Of a stretch of DNA of 64,000 nt, positions 1 to 9,898 are shown one piece after another. Each line of letters begins with the position of its first letter. Within the stretch, counting starts at the first letter, position 1. Below the pieces are notes generated by a model. That model had not been told where the DNA came from, did no database searches, and was given only the letters and a program-made list of their open reading frames with translations. The stretch comes from Tridacna crocea (Eukaryota > Mollusca > Bivalvia > Cardiida > Cardiidae): the NCBI GenBank assembly GCA_943736015.1, contig OX031060.1, positions 13,033,501 to 13,097,500 of the forward strand, in the 5' to 3' direction. Position numbers and translations under genes: made by a program.

Positions 1-160
1 ATCACAGACATAATTCATCATTTGTGCCATAGAGGGATAGTTTTTAAATGCATATCTAGATAATTCTTATATGTTGAAGAGTTGAGGCAGATGTACTTGA
101 ATTGCTGTAATTCATGAGTCAATCATAAATTTATATATCCCTCCCTGCAAGTGGCAGCTT

Positions 161-438
161 TTGAAAACATTTGGAAAGAGGAGTTGTGTGTCGGAACAAA
201 ATAGCAGTTGCTTGTGACAAGATTTGCTCCTACTCCCACAATGTTTTCTATTATTTTTACCTCAGAATCCCATGTTTAAATAGGCTTTGGATCAATCAAA
301 CAACACTTAAAAGTGTAGAAAACCTTACAGGAAAAGTAGAAAATCCTTGTTTCCAGCATTTTCTCCTTTTCCACCAATATTTTTATAGGTTTTTTTCTCA
401 TGGTTGTTAGAACTCAGAAATGTGTTGTTATGGGTTAA
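161..438. repeat. Diverged hairpin-MITE fragments with an empty TTAA site
   Basis: Eroded family A hairpin halves (near 165-265 and 313-438) ending in 'atgggttaa'. The stretch from about 258 to 330 is repeated at about 528-580 plus 807-830, where a younger MITE has been inserted at the TTAA. The TTAA at 307-310 therefore serves as the unoccupied counterpart of that insertion. Confidence 0.6.
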
Positions 439-576
439 AATGGGTTTGGCTTATCTGGGAATCAAACTCGTGACCCCTTGGCACACTGGCCCTGTATATA
501 ATAAACTGAGATGTTTTCCATAATGTTTACCTCGGAATGCCATGTTTAAATACTCTTTGGATCAATCAAGCAACAC

Positions 577-806
577 TTAACCCATTACCACTCATTCCCT
601 ACTTTTGACGCCCCTGAGAAAGAAGCCTTTTGAAAACACTGTGGGAAAAGGAGAAAATGCTGGTAACCAGCGTTTTCTCCTTTTCCCACAGTGTTTTCTA
701 CCCTTCCCAGAACAAATTTCTAGTTTTTTAGTCACCTTTATTTTGTCATCTTCAAATGCTTTCAATTTGAACCAGTCCAAACTTTTCGCGTGTGGTAATG
801 AGTTAA
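577..806 (+). mobile_element. Hairpin MITE, family A
   Basis: TTAA at both ends (577-580, 803-806). Left terminus CCCATTACC, right terminus GGTAATGAG. The central palindrome around 635-705 carries the paired variant ACTGTGGG/CCCACAGT. Flanking sequence matches the unoccupied copy near 300-320. Confidence 0.85.
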
Positions 807-935
807 ATGCGTAGAAACCTTACAGGAAAAGTAGAAAATTCTGCTTTCCAGCATTTTCTCCTTTTCCCACAATGTTTTCAACGGCTTTCTTTCTCAGTAT
901 CATTAAAAGTCGGGATTGTGTGGTAATGGGTTTAA
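807..935 (-). mobile_element. Truncated hairpin MITE, family A
   Basis: The end-Y side is missing. The hairpin half and the X terminus ('gggattgtgtggtaatggg', then TTAA at 932-935) remain. Confidence 0.6.
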
Positions 936-1044
936 GACACACCCTTTAGGATACAAGAAAAAATCCCTCCAGACTTTGTGTCTTTGAAATCAAAAATCAA
1001 ATGGCACTCTTCATAGCCCAAGAAATGAGTCAGATGTAATATCA

Positions 1045-1273
1045 TTAACCCTTTACTCCACAGATACTCGTTTCTACGCATTGCTTGTAGGAGCCTTTGG
1101 AAAACATTGTGGCAAAAGGTGAAATTGCTCGTGACGAGCAATTTCACCTTTTGCCACAATGTTTTCTACACTATCAAAAGGTGTCATATACACATAAGAA
1201 ACGGCTTCATCCCTGCTGTTATTTAGGGTCAATTAGAGATACCATAGAAATGCCTTATAGGGTAAAGGGTTAA
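1045..1273. mobile_element. Hairpin MITE, family B
   Basis: TTAA-flanked, with termini CCCTTTACTCC and GGGTAAAGGG. The central palindrome reads GTGGCAAAAGGTGAAATTGC on one arm with a precise complement on the other and CTCGTGACGAG at the centre. A second, almost identical copy is at 2423-2651. Confidence 0.85.
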
Positions 1274-1275
1274 TT

Positions 1276-1502
1276 CTGTACCTCATAACATGGCAAAGTT
1301 TTAGACCCATCCAAATTGAAAGCATTTGCAGATTACAATTCATAGTGGCTCAAATGAAGCAGTTTTTCTTTGATAGGGTAGAAAACTTTGCTGGAAAAGG
1401 AAAAAAATGCTGTTTAACCAGCATTTTCTTCATTTCCCACAATGTTATCAAAAGGCCTCTTCCTCAGGGTTGTAAAAAGGCATCATTGTATGGTAAAGGA
1501 AT
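1276..1502 (-). mobile_element. Hairpin MITE, family A, eroded termini
   Basis: End Y is near 1285 ('ggcaaagttttagaccc') and end X near 1490 ('attgtatggtaaagg'). The centre reads GCTGTTTAACCAGC, which creates a TTAA inside the hairpin loop. Confidence 0.65.
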
Positions 1503-1538
1503 GACATGTGCTTTGATGACTTTTATGGAGAAGCCCTT

Positions 1539-1767
1539 TTAACCCATTACCACACAATCCCTACTTTTGACGCCCCTGAGAAAGAAGCCTTTTGAAAACA
1601 CTGTGGGAAAAGGAGAAAATGCTGGTAACTAGCATTTTCTCCTTTTCCCACAGTGTTTTCTACCCTTCCCATAAGAAATTTCAATTTTTCAGTCACCTTT
1701 ATTTTGTCGTCTTCAAATGCTTTCATTTTGGACCAGTCTAAATTTTTCTCGTGTGGTAAAGAGTTAA
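1539..1767 (+). mobile_element. Hairpin MITE, family A
   Basis: Perfect TTAA at both ends. Hairpin arms carry ACTGTG/CACAGT with a single central mismatch. Very similar to 577-806, so probably the same subfamily. Confidence 0.85.
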
Positions 1768-1926
1768 AGCATGGGAGAAGGAGAAAATTTAGGAAACCAG
1801 CATTTTTTTCCTTTTCCCACATTGTTTTCTACTCTATCTTACACAATGTCCACCATATATGCCACATCATCTGCAATTACTTGGCATTTAGAAAAGTCTA
1901 AAATCACATTGTTTGGTAAAGAGTTA
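1768..1926 (+). mobile_element. 5'-truncated hairpin MITE, family A
   Basis: Starts inside the hairpin directly after the previous copy and ends with 'ttgtttggtaaagagtta' (end Y). Confidence 0.55.
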
Positions 1927-2009
1927 CTGCTTAGCTTCATTAGAAATATTTATATATGTTTAAAGTGAAAACATTTGGAGATAATTTGATTGACATAAAG
2001 GATAGAACT

Positions 2010-2145
2010 GGTCTTTGAAAGGGTTGTAGGAAAAGGAGAAAATGCTGGTTTCAGGTACTTCCTCTTTTTCCTCCAATGTTTCCAAAAGGCTTCCAGCTTA
2101 GGGTCGTTAAAGCTCAGGGTCGTGAGATGTATGGTAAAGAATTAA
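2010..2145 (-). mobile_element. Truncated hairpin MITE, family A
   Basis: Eroded hairpin ('aaaaggagaaaatgctgg' on the left arm) and an X-type right end closing with TTAA at 2142-2145. Confidence 0.5.
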
Positions 2146-2231
2146 AGCTCCCCAAACGAGACATATTCAAGGTCAGAGAGTGCTGAATTCTGGAACTGGC
2201 TTTGATGTAATCTGTTTGATAGTCTGTTTGT

Positions 2232-2426
2232 TTAACCCATTACCACACAATCCCTACTTTTGACGACCCTGAGAAAGAAGCCTTTAGAAAACATTATGGG
2301 AAAAGGAGAAAATGCTTTCTACTTTTCACAAAGCAACTCTCAAATTTTCAGTCACTTTTATTTTGATGTCTGCAAATGCTTTCGATTTGGACAAACCTAA
2401 AATTTTGTCATTTGGTAATGAGTTAA
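2232..2426 (+). mobile_element. Hairpin MITE, family A, one arm deleted
   Basis: Complete termini and TTAA on both sides, but the sequence jumps from 'gagaaaatgct' straight to 'ttctacttttcac', so the right hairpin arm is gone. Its terminal TTAA (2423-2426) is shared with the next element. Confidence 0.8.
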
Positions 2427-2651
2427 CCCTTTACTCCACAGATACTCATTTCTACGCATTGCTTGTAGGGGCCTTTGGAAAACATTATGACGAAAGGTGA
2501 AATTGCTCGTGACGAGCAATTTCACCTTTTGCCATAATGTTTTCTACACTATCAAAAGGTGTCATATACACATAAGAAACAGTTTCATCCTTGCTGTTAT
2601 TTAGGGTCAATTAGAGATACCATAGAAATGCCTTATGGGGTAAAGGGTTAA
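2423..2651. mobile_element. Hairpin MITE, family B
   Basis: Second full copy of the 1045-1273 element, with few differences. It abuts its neighbours with shared TTAA at 2423-2426 and 2648-2651. Confidence 0.85.
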
Positions 2652-2829
2652 GCCTTTAGTCCAAAGAGGCCCATGTAGAATAAAGCTTTTGGTAACATTG
2701 TGGGAAAAGGAAAATGCTGGGAACCTGCATTTTCTCTTTTTCCTACAATATTTTCTCCTGTTCTGCAAACAAGTTTAAAGTTTTAGTTTACATTTATTTT
2801 TTTTTTGTATGCAAATACTTAGAATTTAA
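2648..2829 (+). mobile_element. Diverged hairpin MITE, family A
   Basis: Shorter, eroded copy lying between two TTAA sites; 'aaaatgctgggaacctgcatttt' marks the hairpin centre. Confidence 0.55.
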
Positions 2830-3037
2830 CTCTTGACCACACAATCCGGACTTTTAACAACCCTGAAAAAGGAGCCTTTTGAAAACAGTGGGAAAAGTAG
2901 AAAATGCTGGTAACCAGTATTTTCTCTTTTTTCCACATTGTTGTCTATTCATACCAAATCTTTGAAATTTTCGCAACATTTGTTTTTTCGTCTGCAATTA
3001 TTCTAAAATTTTGTTGTTTGGTATAGAGTTGAATTAA
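2826..3037 (+). mobile_element. Hairpin MITE, family A
   Basis: Ends at TTAA on both sides; X end on the left ('cacacaatccggactttt'), Y end on the right. The left hairpin arm is shortened (CAGTGGG). Confidence 0.75.
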
Positions 3038-3264
3038 CCCATTACCACACACAATCCCTACTATTGACGCCCATGAGAAAGAAGCCTTTTGAAGACATTG
3101 TGGGAAAAGGAGAAAATGCTGGTAACCAGCATTTTCTCCTTTTCCTACAATGTTTTCTACTCTTCACAAAATAAATTTCAAATTTTTAGTCACTTTTATT
3201 TTGTCGTCTGGAAATGCTTTCAATTTGGATAAGTCTAAAATATTGTCGTTTGGTAATGAATTAA
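3034..3264 (+). mobile_element. Hairpin MITE, family A
   Basis: Full-length. The hairpin is near perfect with one mismatch. Shares TTAA with both neighbours. Confidence 0.85.
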
Positions 3265-3489
3265 CCCATTACCACACAATCCCTACTTTTGACACCCCTG
3301 AGAAAGAAGCCTTGTGAAAACACTATGGGAAAAGGAGAAAATGCTGGTAACCAGCATTTTCTCCTTTTCCCATAGTGTTTTCTGTCCTTCCCAGAACAAA
3401 TTTCTATTTTTTAGTCACCTTTATTTTGTCCTCTGCAAATGCTTTCAATTTGGACCAGTCTAAAATTTTCTTGTGTGGTAAAGGGTTAA
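3261..3489 (+). mobile_element. Hairpin MITE, family A
   Basis: Full-length. Arms show a compensated variant CACTATGGG/CCCATAGTG. Third member of a head-to-tail stack sharing single TTAA sites. Confidence 0.85.
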
Positions 3490-3672
3490 GCAATTCTAAA
3501 ATTTTGTATTGTCAGTGAAGGAGAAAATATTCTGCTAGCCAGGATTTTCTCTCTCTGTCTCACTATATTTTGGTAGATTGTGACCTGACTTACAAGTATA
3601 GGCTGTGTTTAATTATTTCCTCTGCAAATGCTTCTGCAAAACCAGTAATATTTGTTGAGTACTATTTTACAT

Positions 3673-3876
3673 TAACCCTTATACTGCTAAGCGCGACTCT
3701 CTGACCTTTTGCTGACAGCATAGATCAAGATCAGACTGCAAAGAATGTGCAGTCTGATCTTTGATCTACACTGTCCGATGAGGAAATATATTCTCAGAAG
3801 CATATCTTCAAAATAGTAATATTTGGGTTCATAATATCAAGTTAAAAAATTTAATTTTAGTTATTCAGCAGGTTAA
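3673..3876. mobile_element. TTAA-flanked element, family D, with GATCAGACTGC palindrome
   Basis: Begins TTAACCCTTATACTGC and ends GCAGGTTAA. The interior holds 'gatcaagatcagactgc' facing 'gcagtctgatctttgatc', a different palindrome from families A-C. Related palindromes recur near 10640-10700, 10830-10870, 11100-11140, 32705-32755, 33260-33305 and 53510-53555. Confidence 0.7.
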
Positions 3877-4101
3877 CCCTTTACCAAACGACAAAATTTC
3901 AGACTGCTCTAAATTGAAAGCACTTGCAGACGACAAAATAAACATAACTCAAAAAGTGAAATGTGTTTCTCGTAAGGTAGAAAACATTGTGGGAAAAGGA
4001 GAAAATGCTGGTAACCAGCATTTTCTCCTTTTCCAACAATGTTTTCAAAAGGCTTCTATGGCAGGGCCGTAAAAGCCAGGGATTGTTTGGTAAAGGGTTA
4101 A
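3873..4101 (-). mobile_element. Hairpin MITE, family A
   Basis: Y end on the left ('accaaacgacaaaatttc'), X end on the right ('gggattgtttggtaaaggg'). Near-perfect hairpin with one mismatch. Shares TTAA with the family D element. Confidence 0.85.
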
Positions 4102-4239
4102 GGGTGAGTCTTGTTGGTAGTCTACTCCACACTATCAAGATCTAGATGGAAGATCCGCCCATGATTAACACCAACTTGGGTGGATTTAAGTTTTATTGAG
4201 TATGAGTAGGTGACTGTTGCCGTAAACATGAAAACATCC

Positions 4240-5721
4240 TTAACCCTTTACCAAACAACAATAGTTATACGCCCAAAGGGTCGTATTTTATACGCCCAAT
4301 GGGTCGTATAATGTTATACCCCCAGTCGTCCGTTAGCAATTTATTGTGTGTGCAACTCCTCCTACAGTTTTCAAAGGAATTATTTGAAACTTGCCACAAT
4401 GAATCTCCATGATGTCTAGTTGTGCACCTGGGTCTTAGAATTTTGATGGCTGTTTGCGTTCCAAAATTATTTGCCCTTGATTTCTGAAAAAACCAACTTT
4501 TCACTTTGAATTTTTGTTAAGGCCATAACTTCCATACCATAAAAGGTATCAAATTGAAACTACATACACTAATAGAACACATTATGGAGAAGTGCAGTGC
4601 ACATGAAACATAACTTTGCCACTTTTATTTTTTGAGTTACTGCCCTTTGTTAATTTTCAGTTTGAATTTTTGTCCAGGCCATAACTTCCAAACTATAAAA
4701 ACTAATAACTTGCAACTTCATACACTTATAGAACACATTATGGAAAAGTGCAGTGCACATGAACTATAACTCTGCCACTGTTATTGTTTGAGTTACAGCT
4801 CTTTGTTAATTTTCAGTTTGAATTTTTGCCCAGGCCATAACTTCTAAAGTATAAAAGCTATTAACTTGGAACTTCAAACACTGATAGAACACATTGTGGA
4901 GAAGTGCTTCGCACATGAACCATAACTGTGCCACTTTTATTTTTTGAGTTATTGCCCTTTGTTAATTTTCAGTTTGAATTTTTGTCCAGGCCATAACTTC
5001 CAAACTATAAAAGCTAATAACTTGCAACTTCATACACTGATAGAACACATTGTGGAGAGGTGCAGTGCACATGAACCATAACTCTGTGACCTTTATTTTT
5101 TTAGTTATTGCCCTTTGTTAATTTTAAGTTTGAATTTTTGTCCAGGCCATAACTCCCAAATTTAAAACCTATCATCTTGAAACTTCAGACTAATAGAACA
5201 CATTATGAAGAAGTGCACTGCACAAGAACCATAACTCTGCCATCCTTCTTTTTTAGTTATTGCCCTTTGTTAGTTTTCTCTTTGAATTTTCGTCTGGGCC
5301 ATAATTTCTAAAATATAAAAGCTATGATCTTGAACCTTTCAAGACTGATAGAACACCTTGTGGAGAACAGCAATTCACAAAATTTGTAACTGTGCCACCC
5401 TTCTTTTTTTAACTATTGCCTTTTAATATTTTTCGCATATCATGGAGAATAACTAGTCTTCATTCGTGGCCCTTCCGTCATTTCAACTCATTTCACTGAC
5501 AAGCCCCTTCGGGCGTATATGCACCGCTTTGCGAAGCTCTTGTTTAGGCATGTCCAAATCGAAAGCATTTGCAGAAGACAAAATAAAAGTTACTGAAAAT
5601 TTGAAATTTGTCTTGTGAAGAGTAGAGTGGTAACCAGCATTTTCTCCTTTTGCCACAATGTTTTCCAAAGGCTTTTAATCTCAGGGTCTTCAAAAGTCGT
5701 CATTGTGTGGTAAAGGATTAA
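4240..5721 (-). mobile_element. Hairpin MITE, family A, split by a Helitron-like insertion
   Basis: The left 20-odd bases (TTAACCCTTTACCAAACAAC) sit at 4240-4261. The rest resumes at about 5545 ('ggcatgtccaaatcgaaagc') and ends with TTAA at 5718-5721. The two pieces join into one ordinary copy in the right order and orientation. Confidence 0.75.
4262..5545. mobile_element. Helitron-like non-autonomous element with ~156-bp tandem core
   Basis: Six tandem units (about 4490-5440). The phrase 'ggccataa' starts at 4521, 4677, 4833, 4989, 5145 and 5297, a period of 156 bp. The left flank carries 'tacgcccaatgggtcgtata' and the right end 'cccttcgggcgtatat', then 'gctcttgttt'. It encodes no protein. 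It resembles tandem-core Helitron-derived elements reported from bivalves (established family), but assignment rests on architecture only. Confidence 0.65.
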
Positions 5722-6011
5722 TTGAACAGAAACTTGTGTACAGCTCAGAATGATCATAAAGATTGCATCAAGATTAAAAAATATTACAGAGTACATACCG
5801 TATTACTCCTAATAGAAGCTTCTGGGAACTATGCAAAACACATAATAAGGGAGCCTTTATTTTCAACCCAATTTGCAAAGAAAAACGTCTGTCCAATTTT
5901 ATATTTCTTTGTGTTTTATTGATTGCAAAGTAAGAAATATTATAAAATCAGAGGACATATTCATCAAATATTATTATTTCAATCAACTAATGTACATTTG
6001 GTTATCATGAT

Positions 6012-6237
6012 TCAACCCTTTACTAAACAATCATTGGTTTTTCAGATACTGAGATAGAAGCCTTTTGAAAACATTGTGAGAAAAGGAGAAAATGCTGGTC
6101 ACCAGCATTTTCTCCTTTTCCCACTATATTCTACCCTACTTGAAACAAATTTCAGGTTTCAAGTTATGTTTATTTTGATGTCTGTAAGTGCTTTCAATTT
6201 GGACCAGTCTAAAATTTTGTCACTTGGTAAAGAGTAA
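6012..6237 (+). mobile_element. Hairpin MITE, family A, eroded ends
   Basis: Termini read TCAACCCTTTAC and GGTAAAGAGTAA, so both flanking TTAA copies have mutated. The hairpin is partly degraded on the right arm (CCCACTATATTC). Confidence 0.75.
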
Positions 6238-6363
6238 AGAGTTTTGCAGGAAGGGGGGAAGCTACTATTAGGGAGGGTGCTATTATTAGGAGAAATATGG
6301 GTTTATTAACATCATGTTGTTTTATCTTCATCTTGATGACTGCATGGTTACTCATATTAATCC

Positions 6364-6864
6364 TTAACCCTTTACCACACATTGATGACTTTTAACGCCC
6401 CTGAGGAAGGAGTCTTTTGAAAAACTTGTGGGAAAAGGAGAAAATGCTGGTAACCAGCATTTTCTCCTTTTCCCACAAAGTTTTCTACCCTATCAAAGAA
6501 ATATTGCGTCATTATAGCCACTATGAAAGTGTCGTCTGGTAACCAGCATTTTCTTTTTTTCCTACAAAGTTTTCTACCCTATCAAAGAAATATTGCGTCA
6601 TTATAGCCACTATGAAAGTGTCGTCTGGTAACCAGCATTTTCTCCTTTTCCCACAAAGTTTTCTACCCTATCAAAGAAATATTGCGTCATTATAGCCACT
6701 ATGAAAGTGTCGTCTGGTAACCAGCATTTTCTCCTTTTCCCACAAAGTTTTCTACCCTATCAAAGAAATATTGCGTCATTATAGCCACTATGAAAGTGTT
6801 ATCTGCAATGCAAACTGCTTCAACTTGGATAGGTCTAAAATTTTGCCGTGTGGTATTTGGTTAA
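6364..6864 (+). mobile_element. Hairpin MITE, family A-like, with internal 89-bp x4 repeat
   Basis: TTAA at 6364-6367 and 6861-6864, but about 500 bp long instead of ~230. The extra length is a tandem array of an 89-bp unit, entered as its own feature. Interior sequence ('atattgcgtcattatagccac') differs from typical family A right halves. Confidence 0.8.
6447..6802 (+). repeat. 89-bp tandem repeat, four copies
   Basis: The unit starts 'ctggtaaccagcattttc' at 6447, 6536, 6625 and 6714. It comprises the right hairpin arm plus adjacent MITE sequence. Copy 2 carries a 'tttttttcctac' variant; copies 3 and 4 look identical by eye. Confidence 0.9.
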
Positions 6865-7088
6865 CTCTTTCCAAACGACAAAATTTCGGCCAGGCCTAAA
6901 TTAAAAGTATTTGCAGAAGACAAAAAAGTTACGATCTGAAATTTGAAACTTGTTATGAGAAGGGTAGAAAACATTGTGGGAAAAGAAGAAAATGCTGGTT
7001 ACCAGCATTTTCTTCTTTTCCCACATTGTTTTCAAAAGCTTTCTTTCCTAGGGTCATTAAAAGTCGGGATTATGTGGTAATGGGTTAA
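6861..7088 (-). mobile_element. Hairpin MITE, family A
   Basis: Y end left, X end right, TTAA at both ends. Arms carry a compensated AAGAAG/CTTCTT variant. Confidence 0.85.
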
Positions 7089-7089
7089 A

Positions 7090-7235
7090 GAGCCTGCTGA
7101 GTAGCTTTGTGGGTAGCATATCCTGACTTGTGACCTGGAGGTTGCGGGGTTTGATACTGGGTTTTGGCGAACTTCCATACCAGTGTTTTTTCACCTTTCA
7201 CCACAGATGCATACATGTGAGAATATGACCTTGGC
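7090..7235 (+). mobile_element. tRNA-derived SINE head
   Basis: 'tagctttgtgggtagcata' resembles a pol III A box and 'ggttgcggggtttgatactg' a B box, about 45 bp apart. No acceptor-stem pairing is seen, so this is a SINE head and not a tRNA gene. Confidence 0.5.
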
Positions 7236-7237
7236 TG

Positions 7238-7453
7238 TCAACCCTTTCCCAAACAAGCCCTTGTTTTTATGTGTCTGCAGTACAAGTCTTTTTTAAACAC
7301 TGTGCAAAAAGGAGAAATTACTTGTTACAAGCAATTTCTCCTTTTCTCACAGTGTTTTCTACCCATTTTGTGAACCTATCAAATTTGAAATTGTTGTCTG
7401 GATAATCTCTGAGTTTAGAAAAGTCTAAAATTTGTCGTTTGGGAAAGGGTTAA
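7238..7453. mobile_element. Hairpin MITE, family C
   Basis: Termini TCAACCCTTTCCC and GGGAAAGGGTTAA. Hairpin 'gagaaattacttgttacaag' paired with 'caagcaatttctccttttc'. Other copies: 25917-26144 and 45633-45860. Confidence 0.8.
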
Positions 7454-7578
7454 AATGGTGTAAAAAAAAAAGTTAAGAAGCTATTTTTTCTATTCTCAAA
7501 CTGTTTTCAAAAGCTGCATACTGTAGAAGTATGAAAAGTTGACAACTGTGTGAAAAATTGATCTATCATATTGAACAT

Positions 7579-7632
7579 ATATACTTTTGTTTTATTACAG
7601 ATATGATATACTTTTGTTTTATTACAGATATG
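7579..7632 (+). repeat. 27-bp tandem duplication containing the 3' splice site
   Basis: 7579-7605 and 7606-7632 are identical 27-bp units, each with a pyrimidine-rich stretch, ATTACAG and the next five bases. This places two equivalent acceptors (AG ending 7600 and 7627) in front of the DUSP exon. Confidence 0.9.
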
Positions 7633-9857
7633 TGAAGGACAAAAGACCAACAATATCTCCAAACTTCAACTTTCTTGGACAATTGTTAGATTTTGAGAAG
7701 CAACTGAAGCGTGACAGGGAGATGAACAACAATTGTGATGGACCACTATATCCGAAATCAGACACCAAACTTTGGTCCAACTATGTCATGGACCTGTCTC
7801 ATAGCCCATCCTCGCCTGTCTCCAAAAACAAACGACCATTTGTGTTTGACACAACCATGTCTCAGGGACTGTCAGCGACACGACAGTTGACACATCATGT
7901 TAGTGATACCAAAACCGAGCAAGAATCAACATCAGACAAAGTGACTGTAAAATCCCGGAGATTCTCAAAAGAAAAGGACCTCTCCAGTAATGTTCAGAGT
8001 TTTCCTTTCTCCAAGGAATCCAGTATTCGTCCAAGCATTCTAAATTTAGGATGTGAACAGAGAAGAGTACCAGGAGCTTTAAAGATAAGCCTGGACTCTG
8101 GACTATCAATGTCCAAGTCATTAACAGATATCAAAGAGCTGTCTGAAATAGAAACGCCTTCTCCGATAACCACTTCTTCGTCACAGGAGGTGGTCTCTAC
8201 CTCAGTGTTGAACCGAGAACCAATAATTGCTAAACCATTATTGTCACCATTTCCATGTGGAGACACTACTGTTCCCATGGTTACCAAGTCTATAGATCAA
8301 ATTCCTTTTTCAAAAAGTGATATAACAAATTCAGGGTGTGTTTATAAATCTGAAACCTCAAAATATATCTGTGGAAACAACACCAAGTATGTGAGTGTTA
8401 ACCATTCTAATGTTAGTGTTGACAGTTTGCAATCGACCAATAAACAATCAAGTTCATCTAGTCTACATGAATTGAAATGGGCAGTACGAAGACCTGGACT
8501 TCCAGGATCTGACTCAACATTTTCATTTTCTGATGCCTCTGTAAAATCAGGTGGAAAAAGACCATTGAGGAACAGCCTATCATTGTCATTGTCATCAATC
8601 ATACCCACTTCTTCTTCACCTTCAGCGCACTCAGGGGAAAAGAGAACAGTCTCTTCTACAGCAGAGGGCTTTGCTCCCACAGCATGTAAACTTGAAAGGA
8701 AGACAAAAAGTGATTTCACAAGAAGCACATCTTCTAACATTCCCAGGCCATCCTCATTTTCAGGAAAGTTGTCCTCATCCTTTTCAAGTTCCAGTTCCTC
8801 AGTTATGTCAGTGTCTACATCTCACGTTGTGAAACTGAAATCTTTTAAATTATCTTCTCACTTACCTGCACAGTCCCCTACTTCATCCTTAGCAAGGCTC
8901 CATTTTGGCACAACAGATACAAGTGATAATGAAAATGACAGTGCTTCAATGGAAGTAGAACAAACTGAATCAAAATTGCCCTTCAGTGATGAAGGAACTA
9001 AAACTGTGAATAAAAATGTTGAAGCTGGTTTAAAATTTTATAGTTTTCCATCTACCTCTTTGGATAAGCTGAACTTTACACCCTGTTTATCAAACTCTTC
9101 TGATAATTTGCAGAGTGCATGTAGCACACCACGTGTATCAGGTGTCAAGCGACCTTTGAATAATGATGTCCTTGACCTAAAAGAGCCCGACCTTGGATCT
9201 CCTAGTTCTATAAATAGTAGCTTGAACTCCAGCAGTAATAACTCCTGTTTATCATCACCAACAAGTGGAGCAGGGCAACAAAAGGTTGTGGTGAGAAAGA
9301 GAGAAGGAAGAGCAAAGAGAACATTAGTGCGACCAAACAGTATTGCTTTTTCAAGTTACCCCACCTTTGACTTGGGCTCTGACTGTCAGGAATCGCCCAA
9401 CTCATCTAGTAGTGCAGCATCTCAGGACGACACTTCAGAAACTTATATACAAAATGGGAAAAAGTCAAAACCATCTGAGTATATGTCAGATGTGCGTTTC
9501 AGATTAGGGCGATATTCTGAACGTGAAGTATACAGACAAATTACAGCTGCGATGGAAACAGCCATGTTGAAATCTCAAGCATTTGAAGCTAGTCGAAAGT
9601 CACGCAGCTTGGATGATATTTTGAGTTCAGAGGATGACAGTTCGGCACCGAATTGTGAGTCCTCCATGTTTGATCGTGTGCTTCGACACTGTGCAATGCG
9701 ACGTGACCGCTGTATTTCTTCACCATTGTTGTTAGAGAAACTTGCATGCGGGACAGGTCACTCGTCAGGTGACCCGTACCACTCCAATAGTAGTTTGTCA
9801 TCTACCAGTAGTCACACCTCTCTGCATGGCAGCGTTGAACTTATCCAGGTTTCTTAG
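7628..9857 (+). CDS. DUSP8/16: Dual-specificity MAP-kinase phosphatase, DUSP8/DUSP16 type, last coding exon (partial gene)
   Basis: Encodes the C-terminal 742 residues. The first base completes an Arg codon, then YVKDKRPTISPNFNFLGQLL follows; this is the end of the DUSP catalytic domain as in vertebrate DUSP8 and DUSP16. Next comes a ~600-residue Ser-rich, low-complexity tail with basic patches. A more conserved-looking block near the C-terminus contains RKSRSLDDILSSEDD, and the protein ends GSVELIQVS, closely resembling the DUSP16 terminus. Known members dephosphorylate JNK and p38 MAP kinases, with the tail governing localisation and stability; role here is inferred. The rhodanese-like domain and catalytic Cys lie in upstream exons not seen in 1-7578. 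The reading frame is also open upstream to 7587, but that stretch contains the splice-site repeat. Stop codon TAG at 9855-9857. Confidence 0.9.
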
Positions 9858-9898
9858 CAGTTTAGTTACTCGGCTTTCCACATCTTCACTACTTTCAC

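Noticed and set aside
6447-6802. Regularly spaced repeat that might suggest a CRISPR array
   Set aside because: Units are 89-bp direct copies without unique spacers, in eukaryotic DNA.
1-7578. Search for the upstream DUSP catalytic exon (HCxxGxSR motif)
   Set aside because: No frame in the non-repeat parts shows the motif; the exon probably lies before the window.
7587-7627. ATG-started extension of the DUSP frame (MFYYRYDILL...)
   Set aside because: These bases are the duplicated intron end; the protein family requires an upstream exon instead.
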